Notes: a model not told the origin generated them from the letters alone. 64,000 nt of DNA from Monoplex corrugatus (GCA_030674185.1 CM060307.1:59895481-59959480), one strand, 5' to 3'. Positions 35,485 through 48,539 are shown, numbered from the stretch's first letter. Program-made: numbers and translations.

Positions 35485-36299
35485 AATTTTCTTAAATTTT
35501 AAAAGCTGCAACCTCACCGTCTTTGTGTATAAAACTGCCAACTATTCTGCTAGACTTGCTTTAAATGAACATACATACCTCACCAATGCCAAAATTTCTA
35601 TTTGTGTTATGCATACATACATTATACACAAATGTATAGGCTTACATCTTTCTATATCTCTCTCTCAATGTCTCTTTCTCTCCCTGAAACACTCACTCTA
35701 AAAGTACATGACTAAAATGAAAAGGGAAAAACATTGTACAATTTGTAGGATGATGTTGAATTTGCAAAACATAATAGGCCTAAACGACCAGCTGGATTAA
35801 AATAAACTTTGGCTACGTAAGCAAACACATAATGATTATAAATACATATCAAATTAAACATCTCTTAACTTACACAGAGAATCCAGGTAAACTTTGACTA
35901 GTTTGACATCATCATCTGCTTTTACATCTTCATGTTATCACAAGATTTCCCCCTGTTTACCTCCCCCCACACTGATGAGTCTACAGAAGGAAGTTTGACC
36001 TCCTTTGACAATGGCTTGTTCTGGTAAATATTTTTGGTCCTTATTGTAAACAGAATTTACAATTTTGCAAGGCAACATGTCAGATTAGTGAAATTATCTG
36101 CAGGCTAGTAGATCTTAAAATCCACTAGCTCCGCTGGCGAGTACAAGTTTTTAATCTTCTTCAGGCCTGAGATCGATAAAAATTTGCAATTGTGTAGCAC
36201 TGCACCTTCAGAATGGATCAAATTTTATCATTAACCAATGACTATTACAACCATCAAGTTGATTTCAGAGAGCATTAGACTGATTAATCTTAGAATAAT

Positions 36300-36580
36300 C
36301 TCATCAGATAGGTACGTGTGAAAACCGGGCTCCATGCAGCCGCGAGCGTTCGATAAAAAACTGAGACGCGTTCCGGCGCTTTGACGGAGGGGTGTCCACG
36401 TATCGGACCCGTGATTGGTCATTATCTACGGTCATTAATCAAAACAATACATGTCAGGACGCTAAACACAGATGGAACTGCAGCCTCCGATTGCAATTCT
36501 TTCATTTTGTGCTGTCACGCGAGAGCAGACGGACATTTGGCTGACCACTTGGTTGTAACCGCTGCAAACTCAGAAGGTAA
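36300..36580. promoter_or_regulatory. possible divergent promoter and plus-strand first exon
   Basis: A CpG-rich island in AT-rich surroundings (CCGCGAGCGTTCG, GACGCGTTCCGGCG) with a plus-strand ATTGG at 36414-36418. A strong donor CAGAAG|GTAAGT at 36576 would end a plus-strand first exon, and an acceptor TTTTTGCAG lies near 39404. It could also be the RIF1 promoter on the other strand. No protein was recognised. Confidence 0.3.
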
Positions 36581-36834
36581 GTGATTGACTTTCGTGAAAA
36601 TTGGATGTTTTTGTAGACTAATCCCTCTTCTGTTGACATGCCAAATTTAAAACAAATCTATGCAGTGGCATATAAGTTAAATATGTCCCGCAAGGTGTAG
36701 GCCCCTATTGTTGGTCATTCTTAGGCAAAGACTGAACAACTAGATCTAGATACTGCTGATAGCAGACTTGTTTATATTGAGATGGCAATGTTTTGGGTGA
36801 TGACATAAAACGTACTGATCTTATCAATGATAGT

Positions 36835-36976
<142 letters not shown>

Positions 36977-37286
36977 AGGAAGACTTATCAGAACATCAGT
37001 TGACAGAAGCTGGGCACGCCCAGTCAGACCACCTTATCAGCATCAGATCATCTAGTTGCATGGATTGTTTGTTTATTGAAATCATTAGTCTGGTTGTTAT
37101 ATTAATTTTTTGTATGAAAATATAGGTCCTAGTAGCTTGGCACAACCAGTCTGACCATCTCATCATATGATCATGACGACTTATCAAAATAGATCTAGAT
37201 AGATCTATTTGCATGGATTCTTTGCTTAGCCCTACTGAAATAATTTATCTGCTTTGTAAGACATTACTTTTGAAATTTTTCAACTA

Positions 37287-38916
37287 AGCTACGCACAAAA
37301 AGTTAAGGATCACTATGAGAAAACAGGTGCGTAATAAACTCAGTTCGCTACTGTTATTTATTTCTCAGTCCAGCCAAATTATGAATTCTTGTTCAGCTGT
37401 AAGTGGGCGATGTTGTGTTAGTGCGAAAATTGCACGGGATTCTCTACTACTGAGCTTGGCCGCAAACGGAAAAGCGGAAACTTGCGAAAAAGGACCTTGT
37501 TTTGGACCGTTCTGCCTGAACACATTGCACAAGCCAGATAGAAAAACCATTATGCACGTGCAAGCACTGCTGTTTATGTGTGAGATGCTGTCTCTTGCTT
37601 GGCTTTATAAGAAGACATTCCACCAGTAGTAGGCCTGATCTGACAATGCCTCCACGACGAAAATTGAGCGAGTTTGAGAGGGGACGAGCTGTTGCATGGT
37701 TCCAAGATGGTGTTCCCAAGCGAGAAGTGGCCAGGCGACTTCAGGTGTCCATCTCGGTCATTGTCAGACTGATTCAACGCTTCACAACCACTGGGAGGGT
37801 CCATGAAAGACGCAGATCTGGTTGACCGAAGAAGACAAACCCACGTGAAGATCGTCTCATTGAACGACAAGCCCTGCAGACAAGAACAGCCTCTTCCAGC
37901 ATCATTCGAAGGCAGTTGAGGGTGGCTACTAACATCAACATCAGCCAGCAGACCATACGGAACCGCCTTCATGGGTTTAACCTCCGTTCTCGTCAACCAG
38001 CTGTACGGCCACGCTTAACTCCAGCCCATAGGGCAGCACGCCGCACCTTCTGCAGACGTCACGTGAGGTGGACACGTCAGCAATGGTCCCAGGTCCTGTT
38101 CAGTGATGAATCACGCTTCACCATGAACCACAACGACGGCCGACTGAGGGTCTGGAGGCGCCCAGGGCAACGCTTTATTGACACCACTGTCCAAGAAAAG
38201 GTGGCCTTTGGTGGAGGTTCTGTAATGGTCTGGGGGGCCTTCAGCCTTCACCACAGAACACCCTTGTATCATGTACAGGGTAACCTGACTGGCCTCCGAT
38301 ACCGGGATAAGATCCTTCGACCGCTGGCTGTGCCTACACTGCAGCAGATGGGACCGACGGCTGTCTACCAGGATGACAACGCTCGCCCCCACAGGGCAAG
38401 GGTGGTCAACGACTTCCTGCAGCAGTCTGGAGTCAACAGAATGGAGTGGCCAGCATGCAGTCCCGATCTCAACCCGATTGAGAACCTCTGGGATGAGCTG
38501 GATCGCAAAGTGAGGAGCAACCACCCCCCTCCCAGGGATGCCCAACACCTCTACCAGATGCTGCAGGCTGAGTGGTAGGCGCTTCCACAGAGGATCTTCA
38601 CCAACCTGGTCAACTCGATGAGGACTCGCTGCGTCGAGTGCCAGAACAGCCATGGCGGTTACACGCATTACTGAACTTTTGGGAGCATCAGAATGCCCTG
38701 TCTTGTGATTTCAATGACTTTGGGAAATCAAATTTCGATACGTACCCACTTTGATCAAATGTACACACCAAACGATTGCTCGAAATTGAAGGCAATTGTG
38801 TACCGTTATCACTAAAGCATGGAATTAAATGTTTGCCAAACTTCAACGCATTGGCTTTCTTATTTTGAAAGTTATGAATTTTTGCGCAAGTGATCCTTAA
38901 CTTTTTGTGCGTAGTG
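37287..38916 (+). mobile_element. Tc1-like transposon
   Basis: TA target dinucleotides lie at 37285-37286 and 38917-38918. 26-bp identical inverted ends beginning CTACGCACAAAAAGTTAAGG are at 37289-37314 and 38889-38914. Length is 1630 bp, typical of Tc1. It carries one transposase pseudogene on the plus strand. Confidence 0.93.
37646..38674 (+). pseudogene. Tc1-like transposase with two nonsense mutations
   Basis: The frame of 343 codons runs from ATG 37646 to TGA 38672-38674 with no frameshift. An N-terminal paired-type helix-turn-helix (KREVARRLQVSISVIVRLIQ) is followed by the DD34E core: FSDESRF, QDDNARPHRA and SPDLNPIENLWDELDR, with exactly 34 residues between the second Asp and Glu. TGA at 37823-37825, within RRSG*PKK, and TAG at 38576-38578, within AEW*ALPQ, are explained by single C-to-T changes (CGA, CAG). 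Confidence 0.93.
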
Positions 38917-39240
38917 TATATACAAAATGAAAACTTAATGGGCCATTTGTTGTTTTTTCTTTAATTCAACACTTGATTCAAACAGTAAAAGAAAAACATT
39001 TAAGCCTATTTATGTAGGCTTTTATTAGTTTAAGCAAAATTGTTTAGGTTTGTTAAGTTTTAGTTTATTGAACTTTTTTCTTCACATGTTTAGTCCTCCT
39101 AATGCATTATATCACGTTTCTTTGAATAGTTGGTTTGGGATTTTTTAAAGGCACAAGTAATGGTAACGATTATGATAATGGGGCACTACTATTTAATGCA
39201 TTAGGCCTAAGCATGCTAAATGAGCCTGCCTCATTTCCCT

Positions 39241-39253
39241 GTGTGTGTGTACG

Positions 39254-39286
<33 letters not shown>

Positions 39287-39350
39287 TGTGTGTGTGCACA
39301 TTCCACTGTGCGTGTATGTGCATGTGTGTGTGTGTGTGTGTTCCTACAGA
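39241..39350. repeat. (GT)n-rich microsatellite
   Basis: Interrupted TG repeats. The surrounding 38917-40200 is AT-rich with no supported gene; an acceptor-like TTTTTGCAG lies near 39404. Confidence 0.85.
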
Positions 39351-40214
39351 TCTATAAAAATCTGAAGTGATGAGTTAGTCATGCCCTTTTTTTTTCTTTT
39401 TGCAGCTATTCATCTTGATCAGCTGATTTTGGCTGATGCCCTGTAACAAGAGCGCAAGTGACCTGAGCATGGTTCAGACTTTTTGTTTTTCCTATTACTA
39501 TTCCATGATGCACAAAATACATTTATTTTCACAACACAAGTAACATAACACCATGTATCCATGAGATGACTCAGTGCTTCACTGGGCTTGCAGATAATAA
39601 TAGTGTTATATTTTATGTTTGCATGTTTTGAGTACTTGTAATGATGATATATTTTATGTTTGCTTGTTTATTTTCTTTAAAGTAATGGGGGGGGGGGAAA
39701 ATGAAGAAAAGAAGAAAAAAAACTTAAAGAAAGAATATGACTGTTTTTGTGTGTGTGTGAGTCCTTGCAGTGTGTGCTGATTAACGTATTTTGATTTGTG
39801 AGTGATATAGTGATGCCTCTAGACGTGGTACTATGCCTCACGTAAAAAAATTGCATTGGCATAGTGCAGCTAAGCCTTTTTTCTACCAAGTGTGTCATTT
39901 TGTTTAGACTGGATTTTCCATGGAATTTTGCCATGGACAAATTTTTGTTGCCATGGATTCTTTACTTTCACTGAATGTATGCTAAGACTAGGGTATTAAG
40001 GTGTTCTGAAGTATGAGGGACTCGGTTTTTCATCCAAAAGACCAGCACTCATACCGTTTGTCAGGATTTACTGTGTAAATTAACACAGCTACTATGATTC
40101 ATCGTCCTCTGCATGAGTATGATCTGGAGTGAGTCTGTGGTAAAATCAAGACAAGAATTCAACAACTGGGAAAGTGAAGTTGTTTTGGAAGTCTCAGGCA
40201 GATATGTTTAAAGA

Positions 40215-41135
40215 TTTTCAAGATGATTGATTAATTACTGGATTAGTCACAGTGGGTATTACAACCATTCATGTTTTTTCATGATGTTAATACTTGCAGT
40301 CTGTGGAAATTACAAACCAGAATTCCAACTATAATGATAGAAGTTAAAATGGTTTTATGGCTGTTATGTGTTTTTTTTTTTAAAGATCGTTAGATCATTT
40401 AATTATTAGTTTATTACAAATATTATCACTGATCATATTTTTTGTGATAATACCAAGTGTGTGTGTATGGCACATTGTAAGCCAGAATTCCAGCTATTAT
40501 GCAACTTATGTTTTAAAATTCTAACAAAGGGTTTTTCTTTAGCTCATTAAAGTAGGTAGTTAAGTACTGGACTAATTACCAAAGCTACATAGCTAATCAT
40601 AGTTTTTCATGAGTAGTAGCCTACTTGGAGTCTGCAAGTGGCAAATTATAAGCTAGAATTTCTATGATGGAAGTTAAAAAGGTAACAGGACTTATATACT
40701 TTTTTATGCTTGTTAAGTTAATAGATTAATTACTGGATTAATTACCACAGCTATTATGCTTGTTAAGTTAATAGATTAATTACTGGATTAATTACCACAG
40801 CTATTATGACCAATCATATTTTCCATGATGAATGATACCTAGAGTCTGTAGCAAATTACACAATTACAGCTATTGTAGAAGTTAGTGTTTTTTGGACTCT
40901 CATACTTTTTTAAAGCTTGTTAAAGTGATTAAGCATTAATTACTGGGCTAATTACCTAAACCATTATGATTAATCTTAGTTTTTCATGATGAGCAATACC
41001 TGGAGTCTGTATGTGGTAAGTTAGAAGCCAGAATTTCAGCTATTATGGAAGTTGTAATGATTTTAGTACCTTCACGTGTATTTTCTTAAAAGCTCATTTA
41101 GTTAATTAAATTGATTATCAGTAATTAGTGCACAG
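40215..41135. repeat. degenerate satellite, period about 165 bp
   Basis: The block TTAATTACTGGATTAATTACCACAGC... recurs at about 40228, 40397, 40563, 40728, 40938 and 41100. It is followed each time by CATGATG, then TGGAGTCTGTA-like, then AGCCAGAATTTCAGCTATTATG-like words. A recent exact ~52-bp duplication sits at 40703-40806. No ORF. Confidence 0.75.
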
Positions 41136-41426
41136 TTTCATCAACTTGTGAATACTTTAGTTGTCTTGTGCTTGTAAAGACCTTTCTGGTGATACTCAGT
41201 TTTTGGTTCTTGGTTCAGTCTTTCCAAAGTTATATAACTTTATATTCACAAAATCAAGAAAACTGGTCTGAGTTTCTGCTATGTGAGCCATGTAAAAAAT
41301 GGCCGAAATTTTTATTATTTCAAAAATTTGTAACTTTCGTTACAGTCGACCAAATGAAAAGCTTTTTATACCGTTGTAAAGCTACATTTTTTGTCTTTTC
41401 AGTGGTACCAATTATATAATTAATTT

Positions 41427-42076
41427 CATGGGTGGGAGCAAATTTTTTTTGCTATACTGAAAAAGTGAAGCCAGGGTCCAGCGGAGGCCCCTGGTGGGGT
41501 GCAGGGGCAACGCCCCGCTAGGGGGTCTGGGGGGCAACGCCCCCCATATGCGGAAGAAAAATTAATATGCCTGGTCGCTTCAGAGCCTTCTTGTTGCATC
41601 TTAAAACACTTATTTTCAAAAAGCTTGAATATGGCAAATTGTCTCTGTGATAATTGTATAATCACAATGATCTGGTCATGTTAAGTAAAAAGGGGGAACA
41701 CATCTCATGATCACTCATAGAACCAAAGGAAAATAGAAAGCTGTGTAAAGAATAAATTATAAAACAAAAACAAAACAAAAATCTCACCTGTGTAATCACC
41801 AACTGTTGTCAAATTTCAATCAGTTTACTGTGTGCAAGTTCATTTCAATACTGGGGTGAAGTCTGAGATTGGTACAGTTCTGTAGAAACTAATGGACTTG
41901 AGGTTGGGTTGGAAATCTTGATTAAAATCAATAACAGCAGTGGAACAGGTACTATCAATCATGTCTGTCTACAGTAAGACATCTTAATAACCAACCAACC
42001 AACAACAACAACAAAAAACAAACAAACAAAAAGCTATACGGAATTCCGTATATATACGGAAGGTCTCCCACCCATG
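41427..42076. mobile_element. 650-bp non-autonomous element with 12-bp inverted ends
   Basis: CATGGGTGGGAG at 41427 is matched by its inverse CTCCCACCCATG ending at 42076, and TAATTT flanks both (41421-41426, 42077-42082). The interior holds GC-rich self-complementary stretches (GGGGCAACGCCCC, GGGGGGCAACGCCCCCC, 41490-41550) and a TATACGGA/TCCGTATA palindrome near 42036-42060. No ORF. Confidence 0.65.
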
Positions 42077-42397
42077 TAATTTTAAAAAATGAAAAATTTT
42101 GTCACATACCTACTGAAATGATCAGACTGATCAGTCTGGCACTGGCTTCCAACCTTGCAACTAATCTAACGGATTATTGAAATAAATAAGCCGATTAAGC
42201 CATCCTGATTCAATCTATCATAACTGCACTTAGAATAAATGTCTAAAACGCACATCGGTGGCTAAGGTCATCACAAAAACACCAAACACAGTCTCATTTC
42301 ATCCTAACCCGCAACATAAAAATGGCGACTGCGCGCTGCCCAGTTATTCTGGAGGCGTCAGCACTTCCAAAGGTCTCGTTCCTCTTCCCATTTCCCA

Positions 42398-42505
42398 GCG
42401 TACAGGGTTTTACACAAGCTCAAAGAATCTGCAAGATAACACCAGGTAGACCTGGGTACAGCGGATTACGATACATGTACGAATTGTCAGAGTGTGATGC
42501 ATCTG
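42398..42505 (+). repeat. ~105-bp dispersed repeat, copy A
   Basis: It contains CCAGCGTACAGGGTTTTACA, CAAGCTCAAAGAATCTGC and GAATTGTCAGAGTGTGATG. Other copies: 45269-45371 (minus), 46355-46459 (minus), 52690-52795, 52866-52970 and 56611-56711. Confidence 0.6.
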
Positions 42506-42689
42506 TCTTCGTTCCAGAACTCTACCTTGAAGGTAACCTTCTCTATTTCAGTATTATCACCATCACGCCATCCATCATTCTATCATCTATTCTATGTCCA
42601 TTATGATTATCAAGCATGTCTCATCCAACATGAGAAACACTGGACGATCAAAGACAAAAGAACGGGTTATTCAAACCACAAAGATACAA

Positions 42690-42880
42690 ACAAACTCACT
42701 GCCAACTATTAAATTAATTAAAAGTATACCTTCAGTACTTTCCCATCTGCGTACGCAGCGTTTCACTTTCGCGCGAGAATCGCCCGGAAATGAAGTTGAC
42801 TTGCTTCGCAGAAGCGAGCCTGCTTCTATCGGATTGGCTCGTTGTTTCGAACTAGCCTATGTAATACTTGTTTTCTGCTT
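42690..42880 (-). promoter_or_regulatory. CpG-rich promoter-like segment
   Basis: On the minus strand it has GAGCCAATCC (CCAAT box), TTTCCGGG (ETS-like) and TCTCGCGCGAAA (E2F-like) within about 110 bp. A plus-strand AAAATGGCGACTGCGCG (YY1-like or start-like) lies at 42318. No downstream exon could be identified on either strand. Confidence 0.25.
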
Positions 42881-43155
42881 TGTGGTGTTTAGTTTTGAAG
42901 TTAGGCAAGACCTGGGTAGATCTCATAGACACGAACAAACTTTCAGATGAATTTTTTTCGCAATCTTTCTCGTAATTTAAGCATTTTAACATCTTATATT
43001 TGACCGGTTATGCGTACTCATTTGATGCGTGTTGCACATTTACCAAGGGAGAACACTTTGCTCTCTTCACACGTACTAATAAGAGCGTTTTTTCCCCTTC
43101 GACTCTAAACGCTCACGGATCGCGCAAAAAAAAAAAAAAAAAAAAAATGCAAGCT

Positions 43156-43158
<3 letters not shown>

Positions 43159-43210
<52 letters not shown>
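43159..43210. repeat. (GT)n microsatellite after poly-A
   Basis: Poly-A at 43126-43147 followed by a pure TG tract. Confidence 0.95.
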
Positions 43211-43211
<1 letters not shown>

Positions 43212-43671
43212 GTTGATAAGACACTGTCAACACTTAGAAAAGGGTTTTGATGAGACTCAAACCGGTTGCTGTAAGTTGCTACAAATTCAATAGTTGATGA
43301 TTTCACACATAACGTTATCGTTATCGTCAATATCACTGGAAATATAAATACAAAGAATCTTTCATTACAGTCTTCCCTAACGCAGGTAAACACAGACGTA
43401 TTCTGCAACATGTATTTGTGAATTATCTTCAGCAAAGCATACCACTTGGATTTTGTTCCCTGGCGTTAGAGCAATGAATTGCTGAAGGTAGGCTACAGAC
43501 GTCTATAATGTTCTTGATTTTCTGCTTTATTTTTGTATTTTTAAAATATTTTAATCCAATAATATCAATTTCTTACGACTAGTACAATTATCTAATGTAT
43601 GACGTTTATGTTCAATTACATTACGAATATATGTATTTTCTATTTTTTCATGGAATGCTTGTGTATCTGTT

Positions 43672-43672
43672 C

Positions 43673-43756
<84 letters not shown>

Positions 43757-43786
43757 AAGAGAAAGAGAGAGAGAGAGAAGAGAGAG

Positions 43787-43850
<64 letters not shown>
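43672..43850. repeat. compound (GT)n(GA)n microsatellite
   Basis: Pure TG from 43673 to 43747, then GA repeats to 43849. The CV- and ER-repeat reading frames are artefacts. Confidence 0.97.
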
Positions 43851-43851
<1 letters not shown>

Positions 43852-44507
43852 ATTATTTTTAGCTACTTATGCGTGGATCTTTTCCAATTTTCGGTAAAAG
43901 ATGTGGGTTGTTTAGGAACCATCGACATTGAAAAACTTAACTGTGACATCAACATCAACTGGGAAGCCACTGCTAACACAGTAGAAGATGGTGACAATAG
44001 TGCAAGGCAAGGAACAATAACATTTGAACTGCGCTGGACAGCTGCTGTTCAGCAGGGCCGACGAAAGCTGAGCAGAGCCCAAGACTACAGGACTTGTTGA
44101 AATGCAGCGCTTGCGGAGGAAGATGTGCCTCCAGGATAGGTATCCCATGTATCCGACATGAAGACCAATACCAATCGATAAAACAGCAGTATTTCTACTC
44201 ATCCACAGGACCTACGACGGAGAGCCCATCCATACTTAAAAATGACCACGTACTTATCTCTAGGGCTTTTGTGAAACGATTTAAAACAAATTTTTGACAC
44301 GTTGTATGCGACCAGAAAAGAAATCGCTGAAAAAAATTCAAGTCAGTTACTTATTATTGTAAATATCGCCACGAGTTTATTTAAAATGGCGTGAAAGATC
44401 AATAGTATGGCTTGACCAACTCAGTTTATGCAAAAGCGTTTATCATTTTCTTCTTAGCGTTTCTCCTTTGTCAATGGTTACATTGTCAATTAAACTTTTG
44501 GTAAATA

Positions 44508-44687
<180 letters not shown>

Positions 44688-44749
44688 CAACATTACGATA
44701 AGCAAAAAGAATGTCGAGCCTTACTAACATACTGCTGGGCTGATTTTAA

Positions 44750-44812
44750 TTTATAATAATAATAATTACAATATTTATATAGCACAAAATCTTGATAAAA
44801 TCAAATCTAACG
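44750..44812 (-). repeat. LINE/SINE 3' tail
   Basis: AATAATAATTACAATATTTA, TATAGCACAAAATCTTGATA and AAATCAAATCTAACGCG repeat the tail of the LINE at 7790-8297. Confidence 0.65.
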
Positions 44813-45268
44813 CGTCCATCCAGTTTTTATTATCAAAATCAATTGCTCCTGATAAATTCTTTCATTGATATGTTTCCAAAACAGCATCAAACACACTATT
44901 TTGAATTATGATTCGGATGAATTTAGATGTGTCCGAGATAAAAGAGTATTTATTTGTTGATCTATTTGTTTATTAATGTATCAATTTTATTTATTATTGT
45001 CATTATTAATGTTACTATCATTAGTCATTATTATCTATGTTGTTGTTGTTATTCATTATTATTATCATTATTGTTATTTTTATTGTTATTTTAATTACTT
45101 TTTTGTTTTTGTTTTGTGTCTGCTTTTTGTTTTCTTATTGTTATTATTACTGTTGTTATTATTTGTATTAAACAATCAGCGATGTAAACATTGGACCACA
45201 TTTATCTGGGCATGATAAATCTAGGGGGTCGAAATTTGGAGTTCGGGAAGTGAGGTCAGAATTTGTTC

Positions 45269-45371
45269 AAGAGGGATTTATCGCACTTGGACAATTCCAC
45301 ATGCACTCCACACAATGGATTTGCAGATGCCTTGAAGCCCACTGCGCAAGACCCTATACGCTGGCAAGGTA
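45269..45371 (-). repeat. ~105-bp dispersed repeat, copy B
   Basis: Inverse of the consensus: TCGCACTTGGACAATTCCAC, GCGCAAGACCCTATACGCTGGC. Confidence 0.6.
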
Positions 45372-45611
45372 ATGAAATGTTGATGAATATATCATGTATA
45401 GTATACCAAATATACAATGTGTTCTGTAAATCCACTCCCTTCAAATGAGGCAATGGCTTTTCCTTGACTAAATTTCGCATGTATTTTCTCTGCATACTAC
45501 AAAATGAATACAGGAAATGCGCTCAGAACATAAATTCTCTTGAAATATTTACAGTTTATGTATACATAGGCTTTTACAATTATTTAATCGGCTCTCTCTT
45601 TCTCTCTCTGT

Positions 45612-45612
45612 A

Positions 45613-45682
<70 letters not shown>

Positions 45683-45699
45683 GTGTGTGTGTGTGTGTG

Positions 45700-45771
<72 letters not shown>

Positions 45772-45784
45772 TGTGTGTGTGTGT
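45612..45784. repeat. (GT)n microsatellite, about 170 bp
   Basis: Nearly pure TG with three single-base interruptions. Confidence 0.97.
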
Positions 45785-46354
45785 ACATCTACAGATATGG
45801 TTACTGCTGGTGTGTGTAATGAAATCAGCATCACTGATGTATGTGTGTTTGCTCTTCATCATTACATAAAATGAATGTATTTAGTAGAGGTTATGCGCAA
45901 ACTTACGCCTACTCATATTTCGGTTCATGTGTAATGAAATTATTGTTATACGAAATGTGTGTTAAATAAATAGCGCTTATGCGTAAACTCGTGCATTTCC
46001 AATATTGTGGCGAGCAGGTGTTCAATAGCAAGTCCCTTTACTACTGTAGTTTATTATGTATATTTTGTTTTTTGTTTAGCTTTAGATCAAGTTGATTTTA
46101 GCACGACAGCCCTGGAAAACTGACCAAATAATACTGTACCGTACCGAGATCTTCAGTGTTGGAAATATAGATCCATCAGTCAATTAATTTCTTTGGTATT
46201 CTTTATAAGTGGAAACTGAAACAGAAGAGGGGGGAAAAAGGAAGAAAGTTTACAAAACAGACAACTTGTATAGGCCTATTCGCTAGTTGTCATCGATGAC
46301 ATTACCAATTGAAGACTGCATTGCAAGATGAAATATCAAGTTTAATATTTATTC

Positions 46355-46459
46355 AAGAGGGAAACATCACACTCGGACAATTCCATATCCGCTCCAGCCA
46401 ATCTGCCGTCTGTTAATTGAGACTGCTTGAGCCTGCGCAAAACCATATGCGCTGGCAAA
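46355..46459 (-). repeat. ~105-bp dispersed repeat, copy C
   Basis: Inverse copy: TCACACTCGGACAATTCCAT, GCTTGAGCCTGCGCAAAACC, CATATGCGCTGGC. Confidence 0.6.
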
Positions 46460-48200
46460 GGCTTCAAATGGAAAGCGGAATGCGGAGGAACAGGACCTAT
46501 GGAATACTAAACTGATACTATCAGAACGATTAGCGCGTTAAAATGGGCAGTACACAGGCCATGTTTTATGTTGCGGACTGGGATTGAGTTCGATATATGA
46601 TATCTTGAGTCTATGGCTGTCTTACAAGAGCCAGCCAGCCCGCTGTGATATCTCATCATATCATCAACTTTCATCATCGCACAAATCTGTCATCTCTTTC
46701 CCAACATCGCTGGGGTGTTATCTCCGTCGGGTATATCATGTGAGATAGGGTGACCTAAAATCTAAGATAAACGGAAACGAAATGGAACTGCGCTGCAGTG
46801 TTATGACTTACTTTATGATCAATAACAAATGTACAAAAAGAAAGAAAAGCTGAAGGGGAAAAAATGTAAATGTCCCAGTTCAAAACAGCGCTAAACACGA
46901 GTTCTACACAGAAAGAAGCGATTGTCACTTGCTTTGGGAGCATACAGGCGTCCTTTTGAAGGACCTAGACACTGACGGAGCACTCTAAGAGGGTCATCCA
47001 AGACCTTCCTTGCTCCCTAACCTCAGCTTGTATTTTTATCTCCCACTGACTGAAAAGTTACTGTTTGGTTCGTGTTTTCAGACCGCACAGATAATTCTGT
47101 CGATTAAAACTATCCTTTTTGTTTGTTTGTTTGTTTGTTTGCTTGCTTGCTTGCGTGCTTGCCTCTCTTTGTGTTTTTCGGTTTGTTTGTTCTTATCCTT
47201 GCAAAAGAAAGAACCATATTTTCCTTCTCTTGGAGATGAGGATATGTTCCTGAGCTGAGTCTACTCTCTTCAATAATGATGCCCTTGCAATCATTTACTT
47301 GTCATAGTTTCAGTTCTTTTTATTCCACGAATATAATCAACAGTATCTCGCTTGTTTGTCAATGGAAGTTGACAAAATATAGATTATACATTATAAGTTA
47401 ATGTGGGAGTTGTTACAGCTCCAAGAGAGGGAAAGCAGAGTTGTCTCCTTTGCAAATGGTACGAACAGACAGAAAGACAAAAAACAAGCAGGTAAAATAG
47501 ACCTTTTACTCGACAGAATAAATTGTCTGGTAAAAAATATATAACAAAACAGATACCTTAAAGGAAGACAACGCTGTTCAAGTATAAATAGACAGATAGA
47601 TAGATAGATACATAGATAGATGACAAGAAAGCAATCAACCAACCAAATAACTAAACAAACATAAACAAAAACAAAACAAAAAGGAAAACAAAAAAGAATG
47701 CAAGGGTTGGGGAGCAGCTTAGGTGACCCTCCCAGGGCGCATTTTTATATTGGTAAATTAAAATCAAGTATAATGTACAATCTCAGTTGAACAAAGTTCA
47801 AACAAACACGGTTAATATTGGGTCCGCTGTCGTTAAAAACGTAGGCGAAATAAAATCAAGTAGCCTACTTATAACTTGGCTATTAAATTAACTGATTTAG
47901 ATCAAATATAAATATCTTTGACGGTATTAGGAAATTAATAGCTGGAAAATCTCTATCAAGGTCAATTGTCTTGCGGGTGTTAGGAAAATAATTGTTGAAC
48001 AATTCACTAAGATCAACTGCCTTGTTTCAGTTTATCAATGTCATACTCATCATCACCACCATCAACATTGTCATTATTGTAATTTCTGTCATCATCATCA
48101 TCGTCGTCGTCGTCATTATCATCATTATTGTTATCATTTTCGGGTAAGTCTTGCATGGAATATATTAACAGACGGCATATCGTCAGCGTGCATGCTAGGT
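46460..48200. other. intergenic, no supported gene
   Basis: It holds (TTTG)n/(CTTG)n near 47117-47160, (GATA)n near 47587-47622, and (TCA/TCG)n near 48050-48125. No exon with paired splice sites and recognisable protein was seen. Confidence 0.6.
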
Positions 48201-48204
48201 ATTT

Positions 48205-48460
48205 CATATTTCCATAAACAACTGGACTCTGACATAACTGACAGAATCTTTAACATGCATATTTTGATGTTCACCGTCCACATACGAACGAAGGGGATTC
48301 ATGCACTAACTTGTCTGCACACATGTTGATCTGGGAGATCAGAAAATCTCCACTCTTTATCCGCTAGGCAGGGGAATCCAGGCAGGATCGAATCCAGACC
48401 TTCCGACTGGAAGTATGACGTTTTACCCCCCTGGCTGTCACGTCCTCCATCCAAATATTG
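48205..48460 (-). repeat. gastropod-type SINE, reverse orientation
   Basis: TCCATAAACAACTGGACTCT, GAATCTTTAACATGCATATTTTG, then CGAATCCAGACCTTCCGACT is the inverse of a tRNA-headed SINE (B box in GGATTCGAT-like context at about 48388-48398). A related copy starts at 57980 and resumes at about 58675 after being split by a retroposon. Confidence 0.5.
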
Positions 48461-48539
48461 AGTAGTGTCTGTTCGGACCTTATGCCTGTGGGACCACGCA
48501 TAAGATTGTGAAATAGTATGGTCTAGATGTTTGTAAACA

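Larger units (their letters stand above)
33370..36300 (-). other. RIF1 5' flank or first intron
   Basis: The RIF1 5' UTR exon and promoter should be here or near 36.3 kb. Possible minus-strand donors exist (GTGAG|GTATGT near 35574, CAG|GTAAAG near 34123) but none is convincing. The stretch holds the tandem repeats at 34690-34911 and 35371-35484. Confidence 0.35.

Noticed and set aside
42322..42606. Plus-strand gene starting MATARCPVILEAS
   Set aside because: The frame runs through the ~105-bp dispersed repeat and no downstream exon could be matched.
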